From contig JAPNXP010000005.1 of the NCBI GenBank assembly GCA_028753945.1, forward strand, positions 4,588,001 to 4,652,000: a DNA stretch of 64,000 bases, read 5' to 3'. Every line of letters begins with the position of its first letter. Position 1 is the stretch's first letter. The position numbers were made by a program, and so were the translations under genes. The DNA is from Hexactinellida sp. DTS-2022. Its lineage: Eukaryota; Porifera; Hexactinellida. Below are positions 31,961-42,320 of this stretch, in pieces. A model generated the notes under the pieces. That model saw nothing but the letters and a program-made list of their open reading frames with translations. It was not told where the DNA came from and ran no database searches.

Positions 31961-32428
31961 TTAGGTGGAAGAATAAGCTAATGAGAAAATCCAATAATAA
32001 ATATGTTATTCCACATACATTGATTTTGTATCTTTAGTTACAGACAAAGAATTACGAAGGTGTTTGTATTTGAACTATTCGTAGAATCCAGTTATATGCA
32101 TACTTTTGAAAATGTTGCATACTTCTAACTTCTAAGCACGAGTGTTGCTGTATTATTATTGATAGATATATTTGTGGTGAGTATTATTGGATAAATAAAT
32201 ATCTAATCTTATTGGTGAATTTTTTTAAAATCTATTAATCTGCATATTTTGAATTATTATAATTTTACATATTTTACAAATTTGGAGATATGTTAAGAAT
32301 TATTCTTAAAATTAAAAATGAATACAATAAGAAAACTCAACACATTTGATTTTGTAATTTAATTAATTAAGATATAATTAATTTATTAGACTGAAAACTG
32401 TTGATTGATTTGCGATATTGGTTCTACA
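31961..32428. promoter_or_regulatory. Shared divergent promoter region of ACSL and TMEM135-like gene 1
   Basis: 468 bp separates the two start codons, so both promoters must lie here or overlap. AT-rich, with no clear TATA box that I would assign. No repeats recognised. Confidence 0.4.
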
Positions 32429-33637
32429 ATGATTCTATCAACATTACGAGACTTATCCACTCACTATGAGGCGTCTTGTTACGATATTATGCATCCCGAA
32501 CAGAAATCCTGTCTCAAGGCTGCTGTAAAGACAATTCTCAGTAACGGGTTTGAATCCCTCAAAGTGTACGCTACTTTATTCTTAATAATACACATGATTC
32601 AAGGGAAATTCGCCCCCAAACCATTTTTAATAAATGTTTTAAGATCGACGTTATTGCTCACTATCAATGCTGCTGGTTTGCCAATTTTTGGTTGCTTGTT
32701 TCAGAAGATATTTGGAAGAGTGTATAAGTATAATGTGGCTTTTGTTTCTGGAATTATGTCTGCATTGCTGGCCTTTCCGGTGGAATCTCGTTCCAGGCAG
32801 CGAATTCTCGCACCCTACATAGCCAGTAACTGTATAGAATCTGTAATTAATGCATTGGTATCGCGAAACTTGTTACCTTCCATTCCCTATCTGGACGTGT
32901 TGCTGTTCATGCTTGTGTCCGGTAGAATCTGCGGCAGACTGTCTGCATCTCCCAGCACCACTGGGTTCAATGACAGTGTGTTTGCTCTGCTCACTAATCC
33001 TGGTCAGATGGTTGGACGGAGATTCCCCTCCTTCCGTCTGATGCTGTCTCTCTCCTCCGCCCTCCTGGCCCAGTCTCCCGTCCTGGAGATCCCTCTCCTC
33101 CTGACTGCTGGCTGTGCGTGGGGACTGTTCATTGGACTGAGTTATAACGTGGTTTCTATGGCGATCAGGAGAGCGAGCAGGCTACTGAGTGGTTCCAAAG
33201 GAGAGTCTGCAACAGGGACTGAGACCAGGAGGAGGAGGAGGCTTAATTTGAGTGTTCCTGCCTTCCTAGCTGGCTACGTAGGACTGTTTATGCTGTGCAA
33301 ACACAGTCTGCGGAATATGACACCTCTCTCCGACAAGCTGTCAGACAGCATCGCAGGTCTCCTGGCTGGATCAGCTATTTCCATCTATCGGTTCCCTTCT
33401 CTGTCCCTCTTCCTCTTCACCAAGGAGCTGCAGGCTCTCTCCAGAGACCTCATGCACTCAGGGTATCTGCCTAGGATACCCTATCTTAACTATATTACAT
33501 ACGTCATAACTTGTTCTACACTGATACACTGCGTTATTTTTGAAAGCAAGAATGTGAATCCGGCATACATGCAGTTCGCATGTAGAGTAACGGGACCTTT
33601 AATTTTTAACATTCATGCATATCTCTCCAGCTTATAG
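32429..33637 (+). CDS. TMEM135-like membrane protein, tandem copy 1
   Basis: Seen: 402 residues from the ATG at 32429, chosen because M-I-[LF]-S-T-L-R starts all three copies; the frame continues 5' only with a non-ATG start. N-terminal Cys-rich segment (SCYDIMHPEQKSC, residues about 16-28), then ESLKVYATLF and several hydrophobic spans, a basic Arg loop (residues about 268-277), and a C-terminal part with LSDSIAGLLAGSAISIY. Known: this order (Cys-rich N-terminus plus Tim17/PMP24-like spans) is that of TMEM135/PMP52, linked to peroxisomes, mitochondrial dynamics and lipid droplets. DNA 32855-33490 is nearly identical to copies 2 and 3; the first about 140 and last about 45 residues are diverged. 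Single exon. Confidence 0.85.
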   Translation: MILSTLRDLSTHYEASCYDIMHPEQKSCLKAAVKTILSNGFESLKVYATLFLIIHMIQGKFAPKPFLINVLRSTLLLTINAAGLPIFGCLFQKIFGRVYKYNVAFVSGIMSALLAFPVESRSRQRILAPYIASNCIESVINALVSRNLLPSIPYLDVLLFMLVSGRICGRLSASPSTTGFNDSVFALLTNPGQMVGRRFPSFRLMLSLSSALLAQSPVLEIPLLLTAGCAWGLFIGLSYNVVSMAIRRASRLLSGSKGESATGTETRRRRRLNLSVPAFLAGYVGLFMLCKHSLRNMTPLSDKLSDSIAGLLAGSAISIYRFPSLSLFLFTKELQALSRDLMHSGYLPRIPYLNYITYVITCSTLIHCVIFESKNVNPAYMQFACRVTGPLIFNIHAYLSSL

Positions 33638-33769
33638 ATTCGTGTATTTTTATATATTTGTGTTAGTTGACCCTTGAATTCAATGAATTATACATCTGTA
33701 CAGAGGTGTAGCCAGGGTGCGGTACTTTAGGCACAGGCCGCTGTCATAGTGCCAGCGGTCCCCCCCAAA

Positions 33770-34135
33770 TAATGTCCCCCCGGACCAGTGGACCTAGGGC
33801 CAGCTGTCCCCGGACCAGTGGCCCTAGTGTCAGCTGTACCCCCTCAGGGTCAGATGTTCCCCCGGACCAGTGGCCCTAGTGTCAGCTGTCCCCCCGGACC
33901 TGTGGCCCTAGGGCCAGCTGTCCCCGGACCTGTGGCCCTAGTGTCAGATGTCCCCCCTCAGGGTCAGATGTTCCCCCGGACCTGTGGCCCTAGTGTCAGC
34001 TGTCCCCCCGGACCAGTGGCCCTAGTGTCAGCTGTCCCCCCGGACCTGTGGCCCTAGTGTCAGCTGTACCCCCTCAGGGTCAGATGTCTCCCACTCGGAC
34101 TACTCATCCTAGGGCCAGCTGTCCTCCCGTCAGCA
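33770..34135 (+). repeat. GC-rich minisatellite, left array
   Basis: About 11 units of CCCCGGACC(T/A)GTGGCCCTAG followed by TGTCAGCTGT or variants. Many units have a CCCTCAGGGTCAGATG insertion variant. Same unit as the right array but on the opposite strand. Confidence 0.9.
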
Positions 34136-34419
34136 ATTATATAATCCCATCTCCTGACACAGATACATGTTGAAAATTAATGAATTGCTACTACATGTAT
34201 TACTAGATCTATTTTACTAACATCATTATATGCCATCTCTTTAAGCCCATTTGCCGTGGCTTTTTTTTATGGAGGAAACATAGTTGCTAAACTAATGTGA
34301 TAGAAATCGATATCGGGAAGATATGCGACACTTAAATATAGAATATAGAACTATAGTGATGTGCATTGTGAAATTTAAGTGTTCTGAGACCCTAGTGTGA
34401 GGTTTCTGAGGGAAGATAA

Positions 34420-35110
34420 CTGACCCTAGGGCCACTGGTCCGAGGCGACATCTGACCATAGGGCCACTGGTCCGGGGGCGACATCTAACCCTAGGGCCAC
34501 ATGTCCGAGGGGAACATCTGACCCTAGGGCCACAGGTCCGAGGGGAACATCTGACCCTAGGGCCACAGGTCCGGGGGGACATCTGACCCTAGGGCCACAT
34601 GTCCGGGGGCGACATCTAACCCTAGGGCCACATGTCCGAGGGGAACATCTGACCCTAGGGCCACAGGTCCGGGGGGACATCTGACCCTAGGGCCACATGT
34701 CCGGGGGCGACATCTAACCCTAGGGCCACATGTCCGAGGGGAACATCTGACCCTAGGGCCACAGGTCCGGGGGGACATCTGACCCTAGGGCCACATGTCC
34801 GGGGGCGACATCTAACCCTAGGGCCACATGTCCGAGGGGAACATCTGACCCTAGGGCCACATGTCCGGGGGCGACATCTGACCCTAGGGCCACATGTCCG
34901 AGGGGAACATCTGACCCTAGGGCCACAGGTCCGGGGGGACATCTGATCCTAGGGCCACTGGTCCGGGGGGACATCTGACCCTAGGGCCACTGGTCCGGGG
35001 GGACATCTGACCCTAGGGCCACTGGTCCGGGGGGAACATCTGACCCTAGGGTCACAGGTCCGGGGGGACATCTGACCCTAGGGCTACAAGTCCGGGGGGA
35101 CATCTGACAT
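34420..35110 (-). repeat. GC-rich minisatellite, right array with 98-bp higher-order repeat
   Basis: About 20 units of 32-33 bp, GGGGGACATCTGACCCTAGG then GCCACATGTCCG. Groups of three variant units (a GCGACATCTAACC type, a GAGGGGAACATC type and a GGGGGGACATC type) recur with a 98-bp period between about 34480 and 34900, a higher-order structure. The right-hand units (34940-35110) are more uniform. Confidence 0.88.
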
Positions 35111-35257
35111 GGGGGGACCGCTGGCACTCCGACACCGCATCCAAAAAAAATATGCCCACAAAAATGCACACTAGTCTAATACTATAGTGTGAAAATGCCG
35201 CATACCATAATCTAACAGTGCCGCACCTTCATACGTACAGGCCTAGCTACGCCTCTG

Positions 35258-35828
35258 CATCTGTATAGTATTTTTTTAAATAAAATAAATTAATTGTGTA
35301 TTTGACGGGAATTAAATAATTAATTATGTAATATACATACCTTTCAGACTCTACTACGCTCTTTAAATAAACTGACCTTAATAGGTACATGTAAATTAGT
35401 TTTATCCCGTTGCGGTCGAAATTTAAGAATACGAGCCTAAAGTTCGTATTAATTTAAAATGTATAGTTTAGTTGTGAGTACCATTTAGTTTTCTTATTAA
35501 TTAAGATGTTAAATTTTATTTAATCAACAGTTAGTCGTTTGTGTTTTTAGACGTTGTTACTGATTTCCCTAATTGGTATGAAATGATTTTTTATTATTTC
35601 TGTATAGCTTAGCTTACGATGGTTTATTTACTCCAATTAATGATGCATGCTTTATAAGAAGATAAGGATATGTAAATACATTTACAAGTATGTGTTAGCA
35701 TAAATTATATACCATACCAATATTGTAAAAAAAACGATTGTGATGGTTGTTGGAGTAGATTATTTATTTAGTTTATGAGTGATTAACATTTGTGGAACCA
35801 ATACTCGCTAACTCAGTTCCCACTGGAA
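35258..35828. other. Spacer before TMEM135-like copy 2
   Basis: AT-rich sequence after the hAT element. No repeat or gene recognised; the copy 2 promoter should be here. Confidence 0.45.
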
Positions 35829-37085
35829 ATGATACTTTCTACTTTAAGAGACTTCCTAACCTACTACGATGCGAGGTGTTTTCATATCCTACATCCTGAA
35901 CAGAGATCTTGTATAGCAGCTAATCGTGATATTATGTTGCAAATCGGTACATATAGCTTGAAAATGTATTTTGTTCTATTCTTATTAATCCGTGTGTTTC
36001 AGGGAAGGTTTTCTTTGTCTGAGTTTAGTATGGACGTCTTGCGATCAACTTTATATATTACGATGACAGGAACTGTTATACCAAGTTTAATTTGTTTGCT
36101 TTCGAAGTTATTCGGTGTTGTTTACAAATGTAATGTTGGATTTATTCCCACACTTATTGCAGCATTGATTACATTTCCAATCGAGTCTCGTTCTAGACAG
36201 CGAATTCTCTCGCCTTTTATGCTCAGTAACTGTGTAGACACAATTGTCCGTGTGTTGGTATCGCGAAACTTGTTACCTTCCATTCCCTATCTTGACGTGT
36301 TGCTGTTCATGCTTGTGTCCGGTAGAATCTGCGGCAGACTGTCTGCATCTCCCAGCACCACTGGGTTCAATGACAGTGTGTTTGCTCTGCTCACTAATCC
36401 TGGTCAGATGGTTGGACGGAGATTCCCCTCCTTCCGTCTGATGCTGTCTCTCTCCTCCGCCCTCCTAGCCCAGTCTCCCGTCCTGGAGATCCCTCTCCTC
36501 CTCGCTGCTGGCTGTGCATGGGGACTGTTCATTGGACTGAGTTATAACGTGGTTTCTATGGCGATCAGGAGAGCGAGCAGGCTACTGAGTGGTTCCAAAG
36601 GAGAGTCTGCAACAGGGACTGAGACCAGGAGGAGGAGGAGGAGGGGAAGGAGGCTTAATTTGAGTGTTCCTGCCTTCCTAGCTGGCTACGTAGGACTGTT
36701 TATGCTGTGCAAACACAGTCTGCGGAATATGACACCTCTCTCCGACAAGCTGTCAGACAGCATCGCAGGTCTCCTGGCTGGATCAGCTATTTCCATCTAT
36801 CGGTTCCCTTCTCTGTCCCTCTTCCTCTTCACCAAGGAGCTGCAGGCTCTCTCCAGAGACCTCATGCACTCAGGGTATCTGCCTAGGATACCCTATCTTA
36901 ACATTATTCTATACACAATAGCCTGTGCTATTCAGTTCCACTGCGTCGTATTTGAGACTGAAAATGTAGCTCCCTCCTATCTGAGGTTCTTAACTAACAT
37001 CATCGGACCCATACTACATAGAATTGATGATTTTTTTAATCTGCCGACTAATAAGTCGGCCAGTTCTAATATCATTTTTAACTGA
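35829..37085 (+). CDS. TMEM135-like membrane protein, tandem copy 2
   Basis: Seen: 418 residues from ATG 35829. The Cys-rich N-terminus (RCFHILHPEQRSC) and SLKMYFVLFLLI span follow the TMEM135 pattern. The central and C-terminal region (DNA about 36224-36966) is nearly identical to copy 3, and 36254-36890 to copy 1. The Arg-rich loop is longest here (T-E-T-R6-G-R-R-L) because an in-frame AGG microsatellite is expanded. The tail after ENVAPSYLRF is unique and Ser/Asn-rich. Role as for copy 1: likely peroxisomal or mitochondrial membrane protein of lipid metabolism. Single exon. Confidence 0.85.
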   Translation: MILSTLRDFLTYYDARCFHILHPEQRSCIAANRDIMLQIGTYSLKMYFVLFLLIRVFQGRFSLSEFSMDVLRSTLYITMTGTVIPSLICLLSKLFGVVYKCNVGFIPTLIAALITFPIESRSRQRILSPFMLSNCVDTIVRVLVSRNLLPSIPYLDVLLFMLVSGRICGRLSASPSTTGFNDSVFALLTNPGQMVGRRFPSFRLMLSLSSALLAQSPVLEIPLLLAAGCAWGLFIGLSYNVVSMAIRRASRLLSGSKGESATGTETRRRRRRGRRLNLSVPAFLAGYVGLFMLCKHSLRNMTPLSDKLSDSIAGLLAGSAISIYRFPSLSLFLFTKELQALSRDLMHSGYLPRIPYLNIILYTIACAIQFHCVVFETENVAPSYLRFLTNIIGPILHRIDDFFNLPTNKSASSNIIFN

Positions 37086-37391
37086 ATAACAATTTTATAG
37101 TTTTAGTTTATATATTGGAGAATCGCAAGTTATATTGTGTTTAATTTATTTGCTTATGTAGTACTGTGTACAAAGTTGGGTTTGATATTTATTGTTCTAA
37201 TATTTTAACTACAATCACCACGGTTGTAAGTACTGAGGAAACTATTTATAATATACGATAGATACTACATAAATGTAGCTTGTTACTTGCCATTATACTC
37301 TTAGGCCTTGCACCTCGAAAATAGGGACCATTTATAATAATTATTAACCCTATTGATAACTTCCTGTCTGGTGTACTCATGAATGAATCTA

Positions 37392-37804
37392 TCTATATAT
37401 TAAAAGCGGAATTGTTGTTTGTTTGTTTTTCTTGGATTGTGTTAAAGTGATGGGGGAATAGAAACCGCATTTATAATTGAGATAGAAACTGACTTCCAAA
37501 TGTTATTATAGGTAAACAAGTATTCTGATTTCGAATTTCGCATTTAAAATTTTTAATATGAATATTTAGTGTTGTTGTTTACACAATAGTTGTGTCAATA
37601 AATATTCGATCCGTGTTGTTTTTGGTCCGGCCAGAACAAAAAACAACACGAACTAAATATATCAGATGTGATATTTCAAAATGAACCTAGAGGCTGGCTT
37701 CCAAAGGGTATTATATCTAAACAAGTACGCTGATTTTGAATAAATTTTGTACAAATTTTAAATGTAATGTTATCCATCGCGAAGAGAACGAGACGAAGGA
37801 CTCG
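37392..37804 (+). mobile_element. Helitron-like non-autonomous element (413 bp)
   Basis: 5' end TCTATATATTAAAAGC preceded by A; GTGATGGGGGAATAGAAACC at about 37448; 141-unit-like segments at about 37480-37580 and 37680-37745; 3' end ATCGCGAAGAGAACGAGACG to CTCG at 37801-37804, followed by T. Between the two segments is a GTGTTGTTTTT / AAAAACAACAC hairpin (about 37610-37655). Confidence 0.65.
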
Positions 37805-39700
37805 TTTATAGATAGGATGCTATTTCTAAAACTTGAATTGAAATATGGTATAGATTACTTTGCCCCCCAAATTATAAATATTCCATAGGAATTAAATGAG
37901 CGACACCTAACTATATTGGAACCATAGCATGCATAGTTCCATAGAGGTTATACCTTACATATTATTAATATAATCTCAATTAGGAGGGGTCCACACTCCA
38001 CAGAGTGTTTGGTATTAGCTCCAGGGGAGGGGAGGGGTCCACGTTTGACAAATCTTGGGAATCGCCTTCATAAACAAATAACAATATTTCAATTGATTGC
38101 TTTCTGAGAATAAATTCGGGAAGTGATTTGAATTGTAAAAATTAAAAACTGATTTCCTGTTGTAAATTGTGTATATATATACACGAGTATACAGGTGTTC
38201 ACATCGTGGAACTATACATAGACTATACAGAGAATAACACCTGCTACTGCTAATACTACAATAAATACCAACACCTGCATACAAACATCTGCTATTCTGT
38301 CTGGGATACAGATAGCAACACCTGCAACAGTTGCACGATAAGTATAAATACAGTCAAGTTGTGAGATCTCAGAATAGATGCTCTTATTGGAACGACAGTC
38401 GCTCCTATACGAGTATCAGATGCTCTTTCGGTGGAAGCGTTATACAGAGGATAACTTGTCTTTTGAAAGCAAAAGATGCTGTCTGTTAGAACCGAATGTA
38501 CTCTTAATTTAGTTAATGTTTGACTGGATCTCTTGTGCAAGTAGCTAATTTAGGGGACTTACAAATTTATATTGATTGTTCTCTCCCTAATGCTTTTGCA
38601 TTTTATTTTTTAATCCTAACTATTTTTATCCCTGTAAATATTATCAATCCATTTCCGTATTATATTGAAATTATTCCAGTAGACTCTCGTTAGTACGAAC
38701 ACTGTTAATATGGTTTTCACACTCAAAACTTATTTAATATTGAGTGACACTTGTTATTTTGGGATAAGGCCGACAAATTTCAACAGGTTTATACGAACTG
38801 GGAAATAGGAATTACTCTCTAGTAGTCAGGTCGCTTAACATCGATATCGGACACGCTGGACAAAAGCACCAAATTTATTATACGTAATCTTTATAACCCC
38901 GGCATCAAAATTTCCGCGGCCCCACGGCGAACGGATACATTTTCGATGTCATCTTGGATTTTAGAAATTGTGGCTCTCTAACTTATCGCAGATATTTCCC
39001 GATATTTCCCTACTCCAACCCCAACAATCTGGAGTAGGCCTTTCTTGCTTGGTCAATTCACTGGTGGGCCATACACCGGCTTGATATATTGCACGCTTTA
39101 ATTGCTGTAAAAGAGCTCCTTGTATCAGTTTATTTATTTATTTTCTCGCTTTAAAAAATACCACTGACACAAGGAGCTCTTTTATATTAAGCTCTTTTCT
39201 CAAGAGATATTTTCCAATGCAACCACAAGCCAATACTATGTCTGATAATTATTACAAGTACGTATGTAGTATGTGTTATGTAAAGTTTTGTTGGAATGGA
39301 ATAATCATCAAGTATACTACGCTAACGGATAGCATTGGAGTTTGAACCGATCCAAGCCTGTTCTATTCTCCATGGTACTATTGTACAGGGCCGGCGGAAG
39401 CAGTTTTAAGGTGGTCAGGCCATGGCTTGCAGCCTAACTAGTGACGTAAGAGTGGTCAGGCTATTGGCCTGTCCATTTGATAAAAGTGGTCAGGCCATGG
39501 CCTGACCGCTTCCGCCGCCTCTACATATTTATACTGAGTAATATTAGTTCAACTATTCTATATCTTTAATATGAGAAATATGTTGAATTTTAAATTTACT
39601 TGAAAGGTATTTATGCTATGATTAATAGGCATGCTACCCTACTGTATCAACATATTATAGTTTGCAGAATTGTTAAAATATTCCGACAATGAACATCCCA
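37805..39700. other. Spacer with hairpins and gene fragment
   Basis: Contains a decayed hAT MITE (37985-38060), the membrane-exon-like fragment (38212-38420), a pogo-like MITE relic (about 38680-38850), a hairpin at 39108-39187 (AAAAGAGCTCCTTGT arms), and an inverted repeat at 39391-39523 (GGCGGAAGC / GCTTCCGCC arms with internal GTGGTCAGGCCATGGC repeats). No intact gene. Confidence 0.55.
38212..38420 (-). pseudogene. Receptor-like exon fragment with membrane span
   Basis: About 67 codons open: C-R-S-N-K-S-I-Y, then YRATVAGVAICIPDRIADVC, then a hydrophobic stretch (VLVFIVVLAVAGVILCIVYV) directly followed by TAG. Its twin is at 23270-23437 in inverse orientation. The Y-R-A-T-V-A-G pattern could be the end of a fibronectin-III-like domain before a membrane span, but this is a guess. 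No start, and no tail. Confidence 0.4.
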
Positions 39701-39707
39701 TAATGTA

Positions 39708-39850
39708 CAGTACAACCTCGTTAGTACTTACGAACACGGTCAGTCCCTTTCAAACCCTTTCCTATACAAATGATATTGGTTAATACGAATTCCGGATAAG
39801 GCGAACACATTTCGACGGTCCCCTGGTATTCGTACTAACAGGTTCTATTG
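39708..39850. mobile_element. Pogo-like MITE, TACGAAC family (143 bp)
   Basis: Ends CAGTACAACCTCGTTAGTAC and (reversed) CAATAGAACCTGTTAGTACG, with TA at left and TG at right (decayed duplication). Internal GTTAATACGAATTCCGGATA. Related ends occur at about 9480, 22450, 38680, 44140 and 60225. Confidence 0.7.
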
Positions 39851-39875
39851 TGTTTACTAGATTTATTATAATATA

Positions 39876-39947
39876 CAGTAGATACGAACACCAGGGGCCG
39901 TCGAATTTTGTTCATATTATCCCGGATTCGTATTAACGAAGTCTACT
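39876..39947. mobile_element. Short TACGAAC-family MITE next to TMEM135-like copy 3
   Basis: CAGTAGATACGAACACCAGG at the left and TTCGTATTAACGAAGTCTAC at the right mark a shortened copy. It ends about 32 bp before the ATG at 39980, so it probably forms part of the 5' UTR or promoter. Confidence 0.6.
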
Positions 39948-39979
39948 TTACTTATTAGTTTATACAGGATTCAATTCCA

Positions 39980-41206
39980 ATGATCTTCTCCACACTAAGG
40001 CACTTGCTATCCTACTATGAAAGCGATTGTAAAGAGCTCATGCATCCACATGAGGACTCCTGCATCAAAGCTAACATTGAAATAGCTTGGTGTGTTTTTA
40101 AAGAAAGCCTCAAAGTATATATTCCATTGTTCTTATTCCTACGTGTCTTACAGGGGAAATTTGGTTTAAAGTCGTTTGTAAAAGATGTGTTAAGATCTGC
40201 TCTCTTCCTTGTTATAAATGGTCCTGCAATAGTGGTTATTAATTGTCTGCTAAGCAAATTGGTCAAAGTTGTGTATAAATTTACTGTCATTTTTTCTCCC
40301 TGCCTTATAGCTGCATCTCTTGCGTATTCAATAGAAACTCGTGCTAGGCAGCGAATTCTCACACCTTACATTGTAAGTAACTGTGTAGACACAATTGTCC
40401 GTGTGTTGGTATCGCGAAACTTGTTACCTTCCATTCCCTATCTGGACGTGTTGCTGTTCATGCTTGTGTCCGGTAGAATCTGCGGCAGACTGTCTGCATC
40501 TCCCAGCACCACTGGGTTCAATGACAGTGTGTTTGCTCTGCTCACTAATCCTGGTCAGATGGTTGGACGGAGATTCCCCTCCTTCCGTCTGATGCTGTCT
40601 CTCTCCTCCGCCCTCCTAGCCCAGTCTCCCGTCCTGGAGATCCCTCTCCTCCTGACTGCTGGCTGTGCATGGGGACTGTTCATTGGACTGAGTTATAACG
40701 TGGTTTCTATGGCGATCAGGAGAGCGAGCAGGCTACTGAGTGGTTCCAAAGGAGAGTCTGCAACAGGGACTGAGACCAGGAGGAGGAGGGGGAGGAGGAG
40801 GCTTAATTTGAGTGTTCCTGCCTTCCTAGCTGGCTACGTAGGACTGTTTATGCTGTGCAAACACATTCTGCGGAATATGACACCTCTCTCCGACAAGCTG
40901 TCAGACAGCATCGCAGGTCTCCTGGCTGGATCAGCTATTTCCATCTATCGGTTCCCTTCTCTGTCCCTCTTCCTCTTCACCAAGGAGCTGCAGGCTCTCT
41001 CCAGAGACCTCATGCACTCAGGGTATCTGCCTAGGATACCCTATCTTAACATTATTCTATACACAATAGCCTGTGCTATTCAGTTCCACTGCGTCGTATT
41101 TGAAACTGAAAATATACTTCCAAATTATCTCAGTTTTGTTCGCACCTTCAGTGGAGGCGTAGTCGATGTAATGGGTAAATTTAAAGCAAAGGAATGTTTC
41201 TATTAA
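39980..41206 (+). CDS. TMEM135-like membrane protein, tandem copy 3
   Basis: Seen: 408 residues from ATG 39980. Cys-rich N-terminus (DCKELMHPHEDSC), ESLKVYIPLFLFL span, then the shared block (DNA about 40376-41113) that is nearly identical to copy 2 and, over most of its length, to copy 1. The last about 25 residues (after ENILPNYLSF) are unique. The AGG microsatellite gives T-E-T-R4-G-R-R-R-L. Same likely role as copies 1 and 2. The diverged N-termini, still matching the TMEM135 pattern, suggest the three copies are old and that the shared block was homogenised later. Confidence 0.85.
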   Translation: MIFSTLRHLLSYYESDCKELMHPHEDSCIKANIEIAWCVFKESLKVYIPLFLFLRVLQGKFGLKSFVKDVLRSALFLVINGPAIVVINCLLSKLVKVVYKFTVIFSPCLIAASLAYSIETRARQRILTPYIVSNCVDTIVRVLVSRNLLPSIPYLDVLLFMLVSGRICGRLSASPSTTGFNDSVFALLTNPGQMVGRRFPSFRLMLSLSSALLAQSPVLEIPLLLTAGCAWGLFIGLSYNVVSMAIRRASRLLSGSKGESATGTETRRRRGRRRLNLSVPAFLAGYVGLFMLCKHILRNMTPLSDKLSDSIAGLLAGSAISIYRFPSLSLFLFTKELQALSRDLMHSGYLPRIPYLNIILYTIACAIQFHCVVFETENILPNYLSFVRTFSGGVVDVMGKFKAKECFY

Positions 41207-41331
41207 AATGTAGTAATTATTCCAAGTTATAACCCTATACTGCATATGTTTTTATTATCCTAAGAGACTATGTGTGTTCTAACTGTTGATGTAAGATTCG
41301 AGTTGATATTAAAGTTCGTATTTATATTAAA

Positions 41332-41826
41332 CGAGCCCTTCGGTCTCGGTCGCTTTGCGACGGATCGGTGCTACGCACCTCAAGTTAACGGCCGCTATGC
41401 AGCCTTACTCCTCACCCTTTCTACCATGGAGAATGGTAGAAAGGGACGTTATATAGATCCCTATAAAAGATTTCCATTTTTTTAACTTGTTTTTCATATT
41501 CTAAATCTATAAATGCGAAATTCGTGTACAGCATACTTGTTTACTTATAATACCTTGTGAAAAGCTAACTTCTAGGTTGATTTGGAATTTCATCAATTTG
41601 TTTACCTATTTTTGTAAACAACAGCAACAAATATTAATATTATACATTTATAAATGCGAAATTCGTGTTCAGCATACTTGTTTACGTATTATAACATTTG
41701 GAACTTAATCTCTATCTCAATAATAAATGCGGTTTCTAATCCCCCATCACTTAAATACAATCCGGACAAACAAAGAAACACACACACACACACACACAAA
41801 CAACAATCGAGATTTAATAATGTAGA
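41332..41826 (-). mobile_element. Helitron-like non-autonomous element (495 bp)
   Basis: Minus-strand 5' end TCTACATTATTAAATCTCG at 41826 preceded by A; (AC)n microsatellite at about 41777-41800; GTCCGGATTGTATTTAAGTG; one to two 141-type units (41510-41710); GC-rich 3' end with GGTGCGTAGCACC and GTCGCAAAGCGAC hairpins, ending CTCG at 41332, followed by T. Confidence 0.68.
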
Positions 41827-41828
41827 TG

Positions 41829-42320
41829 TAAAAATCTAAAATTACAGCTGTGCCGACAGCATGTCCTTTGGAGGCACTATATTTTGGTCGTTGGTTGATT
41901 AATAGTGCCCTCCAAAATGTTGTAAAAATAACTGATTGGATGCTGAATATACTCTCAACCATTAAATTACAGCCAATGTTAGGGATTCTATAATGCACAC
42001 TTAACAATTCATAGAAAATCCTTTAATACTAATTGAATGTTACTCGATAATCCATACTGGGAGAACCCTCGAATTTAGTTGGTTAATGGTTTTGTCACCT
42101 TTTGAGCTAGAAATTGGAATTATCAAAAATCGTGACCCCAGGTGCACACCGTAACCCATGAGACACCTATTCTGAAATTTGGGCTATTATTTAATGAAGC
42201 TCTGTCCTGTGGAGAGGATGCGAACTAAAAAATCTAAAATTACAGCTGTGCCGACAGTATGTTCATTTGAAGGCACTACATTTTTGTGGTTTGTCGTTTG
42301 ATAGTGCTTCCAAAATGGCA
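41829..42320. repeat. Two truncated copies of the hairpin element
   Basis: At about 41829-41915 and 42225-42320: ATCTAAAATTACAGCTGTGC, then GCCGACAG, then GGAGGCACTA-like and a return TAGTGC-CTCCAAAATG. These match the arm sequence of the full hairpin at 25463-25587; both have shortened right arms. Confidence 0.65.

Larger units (their letters stand above)
33701..35257. mobile_element. hAT-type non-autonomous element (1,557 bp) with minisatellite core
   Basis: Left end CAGAGGTGTAGCCAGGGTGC, right end (reversed) CAGAGGCGTAGCTAGGCCTG. The 8-bp target duplication CATCTGTA is exact at 33693-33700 and 35258-35265. Subterminal sequence is also inverted (GGTGCGG near both ends; CGGTCCCCCC / GGGGGGACCG). 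The core is two opposed GC-rich arrays. No transposase. It lies between TMEM135-like copies 1 and 2. The open frames in the arrays are repeat artefacts. Confidence 0.9.

Noticed and set aside
33788..35169. Six overlapping open frames rich in P-R-T-C-G-P-R-V-R
   Set aside because: They are translations of a 32-bp minisatellite inside a hAT element; the frame stays open only because the repeat lacks stops.
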